Shown: one piece after another, positions 24,140 to 34,689 of the stretch
Layout of the letters: every line of letters starts with the position of its first letter
Numbering within the stretch: position 1 is the first letter of the stretch
From: Brassica napus
Taxonomy: Eukaryota; Streptophyta; Magnoliopsida; Brassicales; Brassicaceae
DNA: 64,000 nucleotides
NCBI RefSeq assembly: GCF_020379485.1
Contig: NC_063438.1
Span: 8,632,335 to 8,696,334, forward strand
Direction of reading: 5' to 3'
Translations under genes and position numbers: made by a program
The notes under the pieces: generated by a model
Database searches by the model: none
The model's input: the letters and a program-made list of their open reading frames with translations, nothing else
Told to the model about the DNA's origin: nothing

Positions 24140-24774
24140 TATGCCTAATGTTGATTTTCTCAGCGATGTCACGAAAAGCCTTTTCCATGAGCTCGATGAG
24201 ATACTGTGATGTTTTATTGGAATAATAATTTCTAGTATTACGTGGTTATGCTGATGTATCGTATCAGATGGAGAACATATTGGAATTTCTAGGCTAGAAC
24301 AAGTTTTAGTTGATCACAAGACTGACCGAAAGCAATATTCTTTGAGTTTACTCCAGACCTATATGTTAACTTCAGGTTAGAATTTTTGTCATATAAGTTT
24401 GTATAGGTTAACAGTTTCGATTATATGTTTTCCCGATTATGATTGAATCCTACTTTTGTTTTTCTTTCCATGGTTAGGTAAATATCTTTGCCAAGGGTGA
24501 TGACCTTCAGAATCAGGCTCAACCTCTTGAAGATTTTGCAAGAAGGCTTAAACCGAAGGTATTTAGTAAATGCTGAATCTTGTCAGAAAGATTTAGTTCT
24601 TTGATTTCGTCTTCATGTGTATATTTTTACGTGCAGCTTATGTTTATATTTGGGACCCTATATTAACTAAGATTAACTAACCGACGAAATCTGTAGGAAA
24701 AAAGTGTGGTGACTGTGGTAGGAAAGACTTTTGATCAGTTGGTATCAAACTGTCCAGATAATGTTCATCTTGAG
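24140..24774 (+). pseudogene. decayed protein disulfide isomerase-like gene fragment
   Basis: Two exon-like pieces with intact splice signals are readable. The first, 24478-24558, encodes NIFAKGDDLQNQAQPLEDFARRL and ends at AAG|GTATTT. The second, 24697-24774, follows CTGTAG and encodes VVTVVGKTFDQLVSNCPDNVHLE before GGTAAGT. The pattern 'VVGKTFD-LV---P-NVLLE' is the segment just before the C-terminal thioredoxin domain of plant PDI-like proteins, but the expected WCGHC active site does not follow. Degenerate text upstream (24140-24340) may be earlier exons. Because introns persist, it is a copied genomic fragment, not a retrocopy. A Helitron-type 3' end lies downstream at 25729, which suggests gene capture. 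The family call is moderate. Confidence 0.5.
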
Positions 24775-24780
24775 GTAAGT

Positions 24781-25700
24781 AAAACCAAAAGACCACTATG
24801 CTAAACCAAAGATTTTATTAATCAAAACCGAGATAAAAACTCATGGATCGTGTGAGGGAAACTAAAAACAGTTACATAAATCATGGTGTTGAATTGTGAG
24901 CACTGAGAAGCACATGTCGTGAAGTTGGCTAAGCATTTCAAAGGCTTTGAGAATTTTATTTGTAATAATTTATGCATCAGAAAATGAGCAGCCTAAACTA
25001 CATGTGAATTAAATCTTACCTAAAACCAAGATAGGTGATTTCCAAATGATGACCTGATCTTTGTTAATGACAGGTTAATGATTATCTGACGACATTTCTC
25101 TACAAATTTGATAGAAATGAGAAGCAGAATAACCCTTTTCATAGAGCTTCACTAGCTCAAGCCCTTTTTGCTTTCACTACTTTTTGGTGTATCTTAACAA
25201 GTCTGATTTGCAGTTAAAACTATTAATTAAATTGAGCTCCTAGGACATGGTTGTATTCATCAACGAAAAGTTAAAACCAAAAGGTGGTACTGTGAAGGAT
25301 GAATTGTAGTCAAAGAAAATGTAGACATGGAAAGAGACAAAATTATTTTAATTTGACATTACATGATTCTAATATTCTAATTAACATTCACACCCTTTTG
25401 ACCTCCGGCTTAGAGCTGTACGCAGGTACCTGCAATTTATTCATAGGAAAATATTAAGATAAGACTAGAAGAACACAAAGTTATACTGTACAAAACTTGA
25501 CAGATAAATCATATATGTGCAATCAATATATAGAAAGAAATTACAAATACTAGAAAACGTACAAAACACAAATATAACGCATGCACATAATATGACCTTG
25601 CAAGTACATGCAAATTATAAAACAATATAAGACGCATAGACGCAAACTATATATAACATCATGCACTTATAACTAAATGACATAGAAAATCCACTAACCA
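24781..25700. other. non-coding sequence between the PDI fragment and a Helitron terminus
   Basis: Short scraps of plausible coding composition (about 25080-25200) carry no recognisable domain. From about 25430 the sequence is AT-rich with repeated ATATGACCTTGCAAG-like text. It may be the 3' part of a Helitron carrying the upstream fragment. Confidence 0.35.
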
Positions 25701-25729
25701 TGCGCTTGCGCGGGGTGAAAGCCACCTAG
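25701..25729 (+). mobile_element. Helitron 3' terminus downstream of the captured PDI fragment
   Basis: The hairpin ATGCGCTTGCGCGGGG (25699-25714) is followed by a spacer and CTAG at 25726-25729 before T25730. These are the features of a Helitron 3' end. The 5' end was not found. If it lies before 24140, the element would have captured the PDI-like exons. Confidence 0.5.
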
Positions 25730-26100
25730 TATTTATACAATGAAAGGAAAGTTAGTCATCCGATTGACATAATTGTGAGACCCGGAGAAGTCGACATTTC
25801 TTTGTTGTCATTTTCTTCAGAGGTTTCTTACTTTTGTAGAACAGAAGTGAAAGTTAGTGGGAAGTTACTAACTTGTAGTGGAAAATTTGAATGTGATACA
25901 TAAATTAAGGGATTTAGATTTTGGTTTCAAAATAAATCGATTCACAATTGTTTTTCTTTTTTTATTGATATTAGGTTTTTTAAACATGATTATGTGTCAA
26001 AATTTTATTGGTGAAGTGACTTGTGCTTTAGTATATAAAGGATATATGTTCTTTTATAGGTCTGAAAAAAAAAGATAATCGTTCAAATGTAAAGAAATCA

Positions 26101-26711
26101 ATGGCAGAAGAATCTACCGAAATGGAAATTCAATCAGCAACTGAACCAGAGTCACTGCCTGCTAAGCCAATCTTTAAGCCACTCAAGGGTAATGAGATGT
26201 CTGATGGCAGGGTTTAGTTCCGGAAGGTATCCGTCCCATCTAACCGCTACTCTCCTCTCGAGAAAGCTTGGTTAGATATCTACACTCCTATCTACCACCA
26301 GATGAAAGTTGACATTCGCATGAATCGCAGATCCCGCAAAGTCGAGCTCAAAACCCTAGCCGACACACCTGATATCAGCAATCTTCAGAAGTCTGCGGAT
26401 TTCGTGCACGCTTTCATGCTCGGTTTCGATATCCCTGATGCGATCTCTCTTCTGAGAGTGGACGAGCTGTATGTCGAATCTATTGAGATCAAGCTGGATG
26501 TCAAGACTCTTAAAGGCAAGCATCTGTCCCGTGCTATCAGGAGATTGTCAGGGAAAGGAGGAAAGACAAGTTCGCGTTTGAGAACTCTACAAAGACAAGG
26601 ATTGTGATCGCTGACACGAGGATCCACATCCTGGGAGCTTTTTCTAACATTAAAACCGCGAGGGATTCTTTGTATAGTCTCATTATGGGATCTCCTGCTG
26701 GTAAGGTTTAT
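26101..26711 (+). pseudogene. PNO1: PNO1 (partner of NOB1) pseudogene copy
   Basis: From ATG 26101 the frame reads an acidic N-terminus, then RKVSVPSNRYSPLEKAWLDI, NLQKSADFVHAFMLGFDI, LLRVDELYVESIEI, DVKTLKGKHLSRAIRRLSGK and, after a frame change, ENSTKTRIVIADTRIHILG. This is the KH-domain region of PNO1, an essential factor in cytoplasmic/nucleolar 20S pre-rRNA processing. It is dead: an in-frame TAG stands at 26215-26217, one A is missing near 26567 so the GGKTKF motif shifts frame, and homology stops after GKVY at about 26711, before the last part of the KH domain. No intron is visible, which fits a retrocopy, although I did not find its own poly-A tail. A LINE fragment inserted at 26721. 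Confidence 0.85.
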
Positions 26712-27344
26712 GTAATCGAAGGCAACTCCGAAATTTGCGTTTATGGCCTGGCTTGCTGCTAGCAATAGACTGTCAACTATGGACAGAATTATTCAGTGGG
26801 ATCCTGGAGCTGATGTGACTTGTGTTCTTTGCAAAAGGGAGCCGGAGTCTAGGAACCACTTATTTTTTGAGTGCTCTTTCTCAAATCAGCTGTGGGAGCA
26901 CCTAACTAAAGGGATCCTACTCAGTGATTACACAAATGCTTGGCTGAGTATTTTGGAAATCATCTCCGATGAGGGTATTGAAAGGAAGAAGAGATTCTGT
27001 CTAAGGTATGCTTTGCAGGCAGCTCTGTATGCGTTATGGCGGGAGAGAAACAAGATAAAGCATGCTGAGAAACCTTCTTCTATTGGGGTCATTAAGCAAA
27101 TGGTGGATAAAGGCATAAGGAACAAGCTGAGTGTTTTGAGATCAAAAGGAGTGAAAGGGTGGGAGAATGGCTTACAGTTTTGGTTTAGTACTCGTATCTA
27201 AAAATGTTATAGGTTTTTGAAAGGTGTAGAAGATATGACTTTATCCTTAAAGGTTTACACTTGATGTAATAAGGGTTTTTTTGATGAATAAATTTAACAT
27301 TCATTCAAAAAAAAAAAAAAAAAAAAAAGGTTTATGTAATCGAA
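26703..27344. repeat. 16-18 bp target-site duplication flanking the LINE
   Basis: GGTTTATGTAATCGAA occurs at 26705-26720 and 27329-27344, on either side of the LINE and its poly-A tail. An extra AA may belong to the duplication or to the tail. Confidence 0.95.
26721..27328 (+). mobile_element. 5'-truncated LINE inserted in the PNO1 pseudogene
   Basis: The insertion begins at 26721 and ends in a 22-base poly-A (27307-27328). The 18-base stretch just before it (26703-26720, AAGGTTTATGTAATCGAA) is repeated directly after the tail (27327-27344, sharing two A with the tail), which is a target-site duplication. Its reading frame (26725-27201) is the C-terminal zf-RVT domain of an L1-type plant LINE: KFAFMAWLAASNRLSTMDRI, then CVLC...H...C, then a conserved LRYALQAALYALWRERN. 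Only the last 160 codons are present, typical of incomplete reverse transcription. A second short copy of the same family lies at 50275-50595. Confidence 0.92.
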
Positions 27345-27644
27345 CCAAAAAAATTGTAAAGACTAGAATAACGTCTAAACAATAAGGGCCTTAACGCAAA
27401 AACTAATTTAATGTTGGATTAAATCGAAACATTATAAACAGTAAGGGGCTTTAAGACAAATAAAACTATTTGCATGAAATCTGATAATCCAAAACGAACC
27501 AACAAGAGAATGCCACGTCATCAACCAGGGATCGTGTCCTCACAAACAAAATCTTGTAATCGTCTCCTCCAAGAAGATCATAAAGGTAAAACCACTCATT
27601 CTCTCTTTCGCTAAAGCTCTCCAAAAGAAGAAGAAGAAGATAAC
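27345..27644 (+). promoter_or_regulatory. short PSAG upstream region and leader
   Basis: Only 300 bases separate the LINE target duplication from the PSAG start. They contain a TGCCACGTCA box (27511-27520, ACGT core as in light- or ABA-responsive elements), no obvious TATA box, and a purine-rich leader with AAGAAGAAGAAGAAG just before ATG. TATA-less promoters are common in plant photosystem I genes. Confidence 0.5.
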
Positions 27645-28130
27645 ATGGCGACAAGCGCATCTGCTCTGCTCACACCCACAACTTTCTCCACTGTAATCTC
27701 CCAGAAAAACCCAAACTCCATCTCATTCCACGGCCTCCGTCCTCTCCGCCTGGGTGGCTCCTCCTCCTCCTCCTTACCCAAGCTATCCACCACCGCCGGA
27801 AGAAGATCTTCCTCCGCCGTCGTGAGAGCCGAGCTCAGCCCATCCGTCGTTATAAGCCTCAGCACTGGTCTCTCCCTCTTCCTTGGTCGGTTCGTCTTCT
27901 TCAACTTCCAGAGAGAGAATGTGGCCAAACAGGTTCCGGAGCAGAACGGCAAAACCCACTTCGAAGCCGGAGATGATCGTGCCAAGGAATACGTCAGCCT
28001 CTTGAAATCGAACGACCCTGTTGGATTCAACATCGTCGATGTTCTTGCTTGGGGTTCTATTGGTCACATCGTTGCTTACTATGTCTTGGCCACTTCTAGC
28101 AATGGCTACGATCCTAGCTTCTTTGGCTGA
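27645..28130 (+). CDS. PSAG: photosystem I reaction centre subunit V (PSI-G), chloroplast precursor
   Basis: A single intact exon encodes 161 residues, against about 160 in Arabidopsis PSAG. Residues 1 to about 62 are a Ser/Thr/Arg-rich chloroplast transit peptide. The mature protein begins near ELSPS and has two membrane helices: about residues 65-88 ([19 protein letters not shown]) and the C-terminal [20 protein letters not shown]. They are separated by a stromal loop with the conserved ENVAKQ...[13 protein letters not shown] segment. PSI-G sits in the thylakoid membrane at the edge of PSI, where it helps anchor light-harvesting antenna proteins and stabilises the complex. It is the best conserved host gene here. 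Expression is presumably light-dependent, though only a short upstream region survives between it and a LINE. Confidence 0.97.
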   Translation: MATSASALLTPTTFSTVISQKNPNSISFHGLRPLRLGGSSSSSLPKLSTTAGRRSSSAVVRAELSPSVVISLSTGLSLFLGRFVFFNFQRENVAKQVPEQNGKTHFEAGDDRAKEYVSLLKSNDPVGFNIVDVLAWGSIGHIVAYYVLATSSNGYDPSFFG

Positions 28131-28670
28131 TTCTCTCCCTTGTTTATGTACTTGTATCTCAAGCTACCTAATGTTTTCTCTTATCTATGTTTCTTCCACC
28201 TCTATTGTTATTGTCTAGAACATTAATCTCTCTTCGTTGCAACATTTAAAAATATTTCGTCATCTAGAGATAGTCTGCATCTCCAATTGTTAATTTCATT
28301 TTTTTCATCAATTTTTTTTAAAGCTACATTTTCTCCACTTATTTCATTTTCTCTTTATTAAAGAAATATTCTAATTATAATTAATTACTAATAACGCTTT
28401 GTATTTTTTCAAATGTACTACTTTTATTTAATTATTTCGTTTTACCAGTAATCCAACACAACTATCACTTTCACTTATAAGCTAAACATCATCATTTGAT
28501 ACAATTACTAAATAGGGAAAATTCGTTTTTATACCAAAAAACAGGGACATAGGCTAGTTTCTAATTTGGTTCATTTTTATCTATAATGTCCTTTCCTATT
28601 TATTAAAATAATTCAAATAAATAGTTTTACGAACAAAAAAAATTAAAAAAAATAAAAATTGCATTGTAAA
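28131..28670. other. PSAG 3' flank, AT-rich, no gene
   Basis: The first 100-120 bases are T-rich and should contain the PSAG polyadenylation region. The rest is AT-rich with no coding potential and no transposon boundary that I can fix. Confidence 0.5.
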
Positions 28671-29264
28671 TATCCCTGTTCGAAAATGCGGCCACCTAAC
28701 CGCCTAATCGCTGGTCAGTTCATAGACGCTGCGATTTTACCCTGGACCAAAAAATCGCTGGCCTGTTAATCGGTCCAATAAACCAACTAGTCGACCCATT
28801 TACCGATCAATCGGCCTAATTAAACGATTAATCGGCCCATATAAAAAACGTTGAACTACAAATATATTTTAGGGCGGCTTACTAAGAAGCCCATATATAC
28901 GTTACTAAGTCTCACACACTAAGGGATCTAGATATAGATCACAATTTCACTTCTTTTCTCCTCACTGGCCGATGTGGGACTTTTGTACAACTTGATTAAT
29001 AATCGAAAATAAATAAAATACAAGGCCGGAAGTCGAGGTCGGGTTGATCGGAATCAGTACAATGGTCTCGGCAACTAGGATACATTGAATCGTATGTTCA
29101 ATCGCGCACATATGAGTATATATACAATATAAATATAATATAAGTACAAAACTAATCTTCGATTTATCCCTGCTTAATCCCCGCTTAATCCCTGATTTTG
29201 TGGTAATTCGCTAGGTCCAGGATTGCCGCCCGACTAACGCTTAGCGTAGTTTCAAACAGGGATA
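28671..29264. mobile_element. 594-bp non-autonomous TIR element
   Basis: Left end TATCCCTGTTCGAAA (28671-28685) is the inverted complement, with one mismatch, of the right end TTTCAAACAGGGATA (29250-29264). Inside, GCGGCCACCTAACCGCC near the left and GCCGCCCGACTAACGC near the right form a further imperfect inverted pair, and AATCGGCC-type repeats recur at 28775-28840. No transposase is encoded. The TIR suggests an hAT- or PIF-like MITE. A clear target duplication could not be fixed, so the superfamily is open. Confidence 0.65.
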
Positions 29265-29746
29265 AATACATATACCAATTTAGAGATATTTTTTTGGTTC
29301 TTAAAATGTTTAAATAAAAATTTTAAGTTTCGTTCTACGGTTTGCCTGTTCCGGCGTAACGGTAACCGTGGCTTGGAGCTGAGAGCACGGCGAGATGGAA
29401 AGGTCGTGGAGAAGCCGCTGACAACGACTGGTGCTTTGAAGAGATCGAATCGCAGAGGTTCAGGTGACAGAGCGACGAACTAGATGCGAAGGTGATACAG
29501 AGGAGACGACAAGTCTTTTATTAAATAAATGTTACATTCACCTAAAAAGAGATTTCGGCTTGTGAGATATATATGAGAAATATATATTTTATGTTTCTTT
29601 ATAACAACATCAAGAGATTCTTTGATATGAAAACAACTATAAACGAAAGACTTACTATAAAAATATTTTAGTTTGCTATGAAAAATTTACTATAAAAACA
29701 TCAAGAGATAGACTTACTATAAAAAATTAATGAAAACATCGAAAGA
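29265..29746. other. intergenic sequence with a GC-richer patch
   Basis: From about 29330 to 29515 the composition is unusually GC-rich for this region and resembles a plant leader or exon remnant read on the minus strand, but no peptide homology was recognised. From about 29540 the repeated text AGACTTACTATAAAAACATCAA appears and continues beyond the MULE at 33548-33720, so both sides belong to one pre-existing repeat. Confidence 0.4.
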
Positions 29747-29755
29747 TTCTTTTCA

Positions 29756-32700
29756 GGAAAAATTGCCAAATATGACCTATAATTTGATTTTAAATAAAAA
29801 ATATTCCAAGTCGGACCAAATGCAAAATTAACCCAAAAGCTTAGTAAAATTAATAGTAGTTCTTTATGACCAAACAAAGAAGTCTTCTCCCTAGAACACT
29901 TATAAAGCTTCCAGAAAATTTTCAGGGGTTATATTCGTAAAAGTACATTCTATTTTTTTTATTGTCATAAGGATATATTCATTATTTTACTAAGCTTTTG
30001 GGTTAGTCTTCTCATATTGTAGATCTTAAAAATAATTGATAAATTCTATTAAAAATATTTTGATGGAGAAAAAAATTGAAATTGTGTAGTTATAAACATT
30101 TAGAAATAATATAAATTAAGATCTAGTAAAACTGAATTTTTTTTAACATAAATGAGTGAATGAAGTGAGTCATAGTATTCTTTGGTTTACATTTTGGTAA
30201 CATATGTTGTAGTATTGTTTGTATTTTTAGGATTAGATTTTGGAAGCTTAAGATGTTTTTAGAAAATTAAAATTTGACCTATGTGTTTAGTTTCATGTAT
30301 ATTAAACACTTTTAAATTATATTTTAAGTTTAGTGAATTGTTTTTTTTTTCTATTTAGTTAGTTATTTAAGTTTAGGGTATAAATTTAGGGCCTCGAAGA
30401 CTTCCTGAAAGTCTTCTGGGCGAATAATATATTTAGAGGTAGAAGACTTCCAAGAAGTCGTCTAATAGAAGACTTACCTGAAAGTCTTCTGAATTGAAAA
30501 TATTTAACCTAAATGAAATTTTTTGTGTCCATATATAAAGAAAATATATACATTCTCTCTCTTTCTCTCAAATGGCTGCAACAAAAATGTAATGATTCTA
30601 ACTAAAACTTTCCAACCTCTCTCTAATCTCTTTGAACTTGAAAACTCAAACTTTATATGAATATTTTATTTTTTTGTCCCATCTCACTAATTTATCTTGT
30701 TTTTACAGATTTTTAATCACATGGTTCTCATCTTCCACTACTTTAGTAGGTAAATCTATAAATTTTGGATATCTATTTTTTCGTGTTCTATAAAGGTAGA
30801 TATATATATATCTAATCTTCCACTCATTTTTTTTTCTTTTTGAAGCTATTTAAACGTTTTTGTTTATGCATGTTTTTCAGATCTCGGTCAGACACTCAAA
30901 GACTTCTGAGAAGTCTTCTAAAATATTATGCTCCAAAAGACTTCTTGAAAATCTTCTGAATTTATGGAAGATTTCCTAAAAGTCTTCTTTCATGACAGAT
31001 CTGAGCATTTTGGTAAATCTCTATGTCTGATTTTTTCCATTTGGTAAACTCTTGTTGCATAAAGCTCTTATCTTTTCCATTTGGTAACATCTTTTCAATA
31101 TCTTTGAATTTAAAAAAACCAAACTTTTTATATGCATGTTTTTCAGATCTGGACCTGACTCTCGAAGACTTCCCGAAAGTTTATTTTGTGTGTTCTATAA
31201 AGATAGATCTATATAATTTTCCACTCATTTTCTCTGTTTTGAAGCCATTTAAACGTTTTTGGATATGCAGGTTTTTCATATCTGAGTCAGATTTTGAAAG
31301 TCTTCTAAAATATAATGCCCTAGAAGACTTCCTGGAAATCTTCCAATGGAGTCTTCTCCCATGTCAAGTGGAGTCCGAGCTTATCTTTGTGTAGAAATAA
31401 TCTCTAACTCCATGTGTAATAGTTTTATTTATTGCATGTTTTGTGATTTATATTTCTTTTGTAAATTTGTAGAGATACTAAAAAATATTATCTTGCCAAA
31501 AATACTTGAATTTGTTGAAGTTATTGATACAACTTCAATAGCAAAACAAAATAACACAAACATTTAATCAATCTTTACTAAAACAAAAATTATAACTAAG
31601 GGAGAAAACTTACTTAAAAAAAATTACTAAAACTAAGGGAGAGAACTCTTCTAAGAAAACTTAGTCAAATTCACAAAATATCAAACATTACATAAGTTCA
31701 AACATATAACACTTTCACTAAAAGTCTTTTGGGAAGTCTCCAGAAGTCTTCCAGGAAGTCTTCCCGGAAGTCTTCTTAGAAGACTTAAATTTTAAGTGGG
31801 AAAATAAAATATAAGCGAGAAATTAAATTTTAGGCGGGAAACTTAACTTTTTAAGTGAAAATTGAAATTTTAAATCACATGAAAATTAAAAATATATCTT
31901 ATGATCTAAGAAAACATATTAAACCATATAACTTGATAATCTTGAAGTTACTTAACACTTTTGAAGGTTAAAAAACCATCTTAAAATTACTTAACAAGTT
32001 TACAAAAACTAACATAGACGAAAGTCTTCTAGAATTGGCAAGAAAGATTAAACATGAATATTGCTAACCTCATAATTAAAATCAATTAAGTTATGAATTT
32101 TATTCAGGAGCACCAATATCGATTAGTATACATGAATTAACAAGAAAATATTAAAAAGCTTTATAGTTTTAGAGAAAATGAAAGTTTATTAAACATTGAT
32201 ATATGGAAGTCGTCTGCCAGAAGACTTCCAAGAAGTCTTCCATTTTAGTTCAATTTTGCAATTGAAAATTTACAAAGGAAGACTTCCATAGAAGTCTACT
32301 CTACATCAGACTTTTTTGGAAGTCTTTCTTTGTAAATATCGGCTACTTTTGTTTTTGAAAAAATCTCAAAAATACCAGAGAAGACTTACCGATAAGTCTT
32401 CTAGGATAAACATGTTAGTTTTGCAATTGACCGGACTGTGTCAGAAATTTGACTTTTCCTAGAAGACTTACATGGAAGTCTTCCACTAGAAAAATAAAAC
32501 TTCAATATTACATTTAACTAGACGACTTCCATGTAAGTCGTCTCAGGTTACTTCTGGCAGAAGATTTACACGGAAGTTTTTTGTGATAACCAAAGTTTGA
32601 CAATAATCTCGGAATAAAATTCTGGAAGACTTCCGTATAAGTCGTCTTCCGGAAGATTTACATAGAAGTCGTCTAATTAAAATTAAGTATTTAAGTTTTA

Positions 32701-33538
32701 TTTTTCTATTGCAAAAGTAACCTGAGACAATTTTCGCCGACAGTGAGAAGACTTCCACCGAGAGTTCGGAAGACTTGCGGAAGACTTTCATGTAAGTCAT
32801 CTAGAGAAAGTCAAACTTCTAACACAATTTGGTCAATTGCAAAACTAACTTGTGTATCCTAGACGACTTACCAGGAAGTATTCTCTGGTATTTTCGAGTT
32901 TTTTTGTTAACAAAGAAAAGTCGGAAGACTACCACATGTCGTCACTAAAAACACACATCAAGTCAATTGCAAAACTAACTTCTGTATTGACCAGAAGACT
33001 TTCGTATAAGTCTTCTACGACCAGAATACTTATACAGAAGTCTTCTGATGAACATATCTGGAAAAAAATCAATTTCATACTTTCAACCAGTGAGATAACT
33101 TGATTAGCTTCTCCTATCACACAGAACTTCACCACCAACAAACCCACTTGTTAATTACCAAGAATCATGAGTTTGAACCTTACAAAGTTTAGAATCAAAA
33201 TCTTAGTTTTTTTTAATGAATATAGAGAGAAAGTGAAAGAGATGTAGTTTGAGTGCATAAGTAATGAGATATGAAGAGTAAAAATCAAAACATTGGTGCA
33301 TTAAGAGCTTCAAATTGGTTGTTCAATTTTGGTTGGTGTATTCCTGACAATGGCTATATTGTAAATAATTGATGAAGATGATGATGATAGAGTAAAACAC
33401 TGATTTTCGGAAAAAAAAAATAATAATAGCATTTTCGTGAATAAACCAAATTTTTGGATGACAAATGAGAGTTCCAAAAAAAATCATGAGTTAGTTTTGT
33501 GTTTGAATTTTTGTTTTGAATCATATTTATAAAAACCC
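29756..33538. mobile_element. non-autonomous Mutator-like element (MULE-1) packed with AAGTCTTC motifs
   Basis: The 9-bp sequence TTCTTTTCA lies directly before (29747-29755) and after (33539-33547) the element, the target duplication length of Mutator-like elements. The ends begin GGAAAAATTGCCAAATATGA and, on the complementary strand, GGGTTTTTATAAATATGA: similar but not long TIRs. The interior holds dozens of AAGTCTTC/GAAGACTT motifs, often as palindromes such as AGAAGACTTCC-GGAAGTCTTCT (for example near 30405, 31745, 32225, 32470, 32530, 33000). It also holds internal duplications (30845-30990 resembles 31243-31350) and the motif GGTCAATTGCAAAACTAAC (32831-32849). No transposase was recognised. 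The open frames here are motif-driven and not genes. Confidence 0.8.
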
Positions 33539-33709
33539 TTCTTTTCATCAAGGTCTTTCATAAGACTTCTTAAGAAAGACTTAATATAAAAACATCAACA
33601 TAAGGTTTATATACTATAAAAAAATCAAAGTCTTTTCATTAGACTTCTTAAGAAAGACTTACTATAAAAATATAAGAAAAACTTACTATAAAAACATTAT
33701 GATATTCTT

Positions 33710-34102
33710 TCTCACCAAGTCTTTCTTACTTTTTTGAGTTTATTCTTTAATATCAATATCAATAAAAAAGAAAATATCAACATCCGTCAAATCAAAGATG
33801 AGTAATGAAAATTGTTTAGACTTCTACAACATTCACTTATTCATTGAATATGTTCTCCTTTGACGTATGGAACTTAGTCCAATGCTTTCTTACAATGACA
33901 CATATTTTCATGAGTCACCAAGTGAGAAACCGTCTAGAATAAATCACTTGTGCATTAGTTAACTCACTAGAAACTAAACTCCTTTAGTTAGCATTGTATT
34001 GGTTACTAAATGTCTTTAGGGTTTAACAATCTAAATTAAGTTTACCATAAGACCACATAATGGTATAGAAATATTCTCATGCTAATGAAAATACTTCTTA
34101 CA
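33710..34102 (-). repeat. partial 3' LTR of the copia element
   Basis: This segment aligns with 43724-44115: shared blocks include AAGTCTTTCTTAC, TTCTCCTTTGA, ATGACACAT-TTTTCATGA, GTGAGAAACC and ACTAAACTCCTTTA. The outer end TTCTTACA (34095-34102) abuts TTCTCCCACTTG, the complement of a polypurine tract. The distal half of the LTR was not found, so this copy is truncated or replaced. Confidence 0.8.
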
Positions 34103-34689
34103 TTCTCCCACTTGACCATTGATATAACTCATTCTATTTTTTTATTGAGAATCATAAGACTGGTATTATTTGTTAAGCCGTTTCTTTCATTTGGTCATTA
34201 TGATTGGTTTAACTAATCTAGTAATCAATGAGAGTCATGGTGGGTACATATTATCTTACAACATGATTCCTTCCATGCACAACTACATTGATTACTTTTA
34301 AAGTTAGAACATAAGTAGGAATTATCATAATGGTCTGTTTTATGTGTCTTATATAAAGATTCATTCGTTATCATAAACCCAACAACAAATAATTGGTGTG
34401 CACCTTAGAAACGGAATGTAAAGATTCAAAAGCCATTAAGAGATCATATATATTGTCAAATATATGCTAAAAATAATCAAACAACTTTAATAGCTATCCA
34501 TTAGGCTCATAATTATAGATGTTCTTTAATGTCTTTAGATGTAAAGTTTTCGTAAATATGTTTATGACCGTAAGTTTAGTGGATATATGCATAATGACAA
34601 AATTTCTCTTGTGACATATTATTTTAATAATGTGTATCAATCTTAATTTCATATACTTGGATCTTTTAGATATCATATCTTACATACAA

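Noticed and set aside
27611..28067. Minus-strand open frames opposite PSAG (140 and 94 codons)
   Set aside because: They are shadows of the PSAG coding sequence in other frames.
31023..31394. 123-codon plus-strand frame within MULE-1
   Set aside because: Its peptide reflects the repeated AAGTCTTC motif and flanking T-rich DNA. No MULE or other domain is seen.
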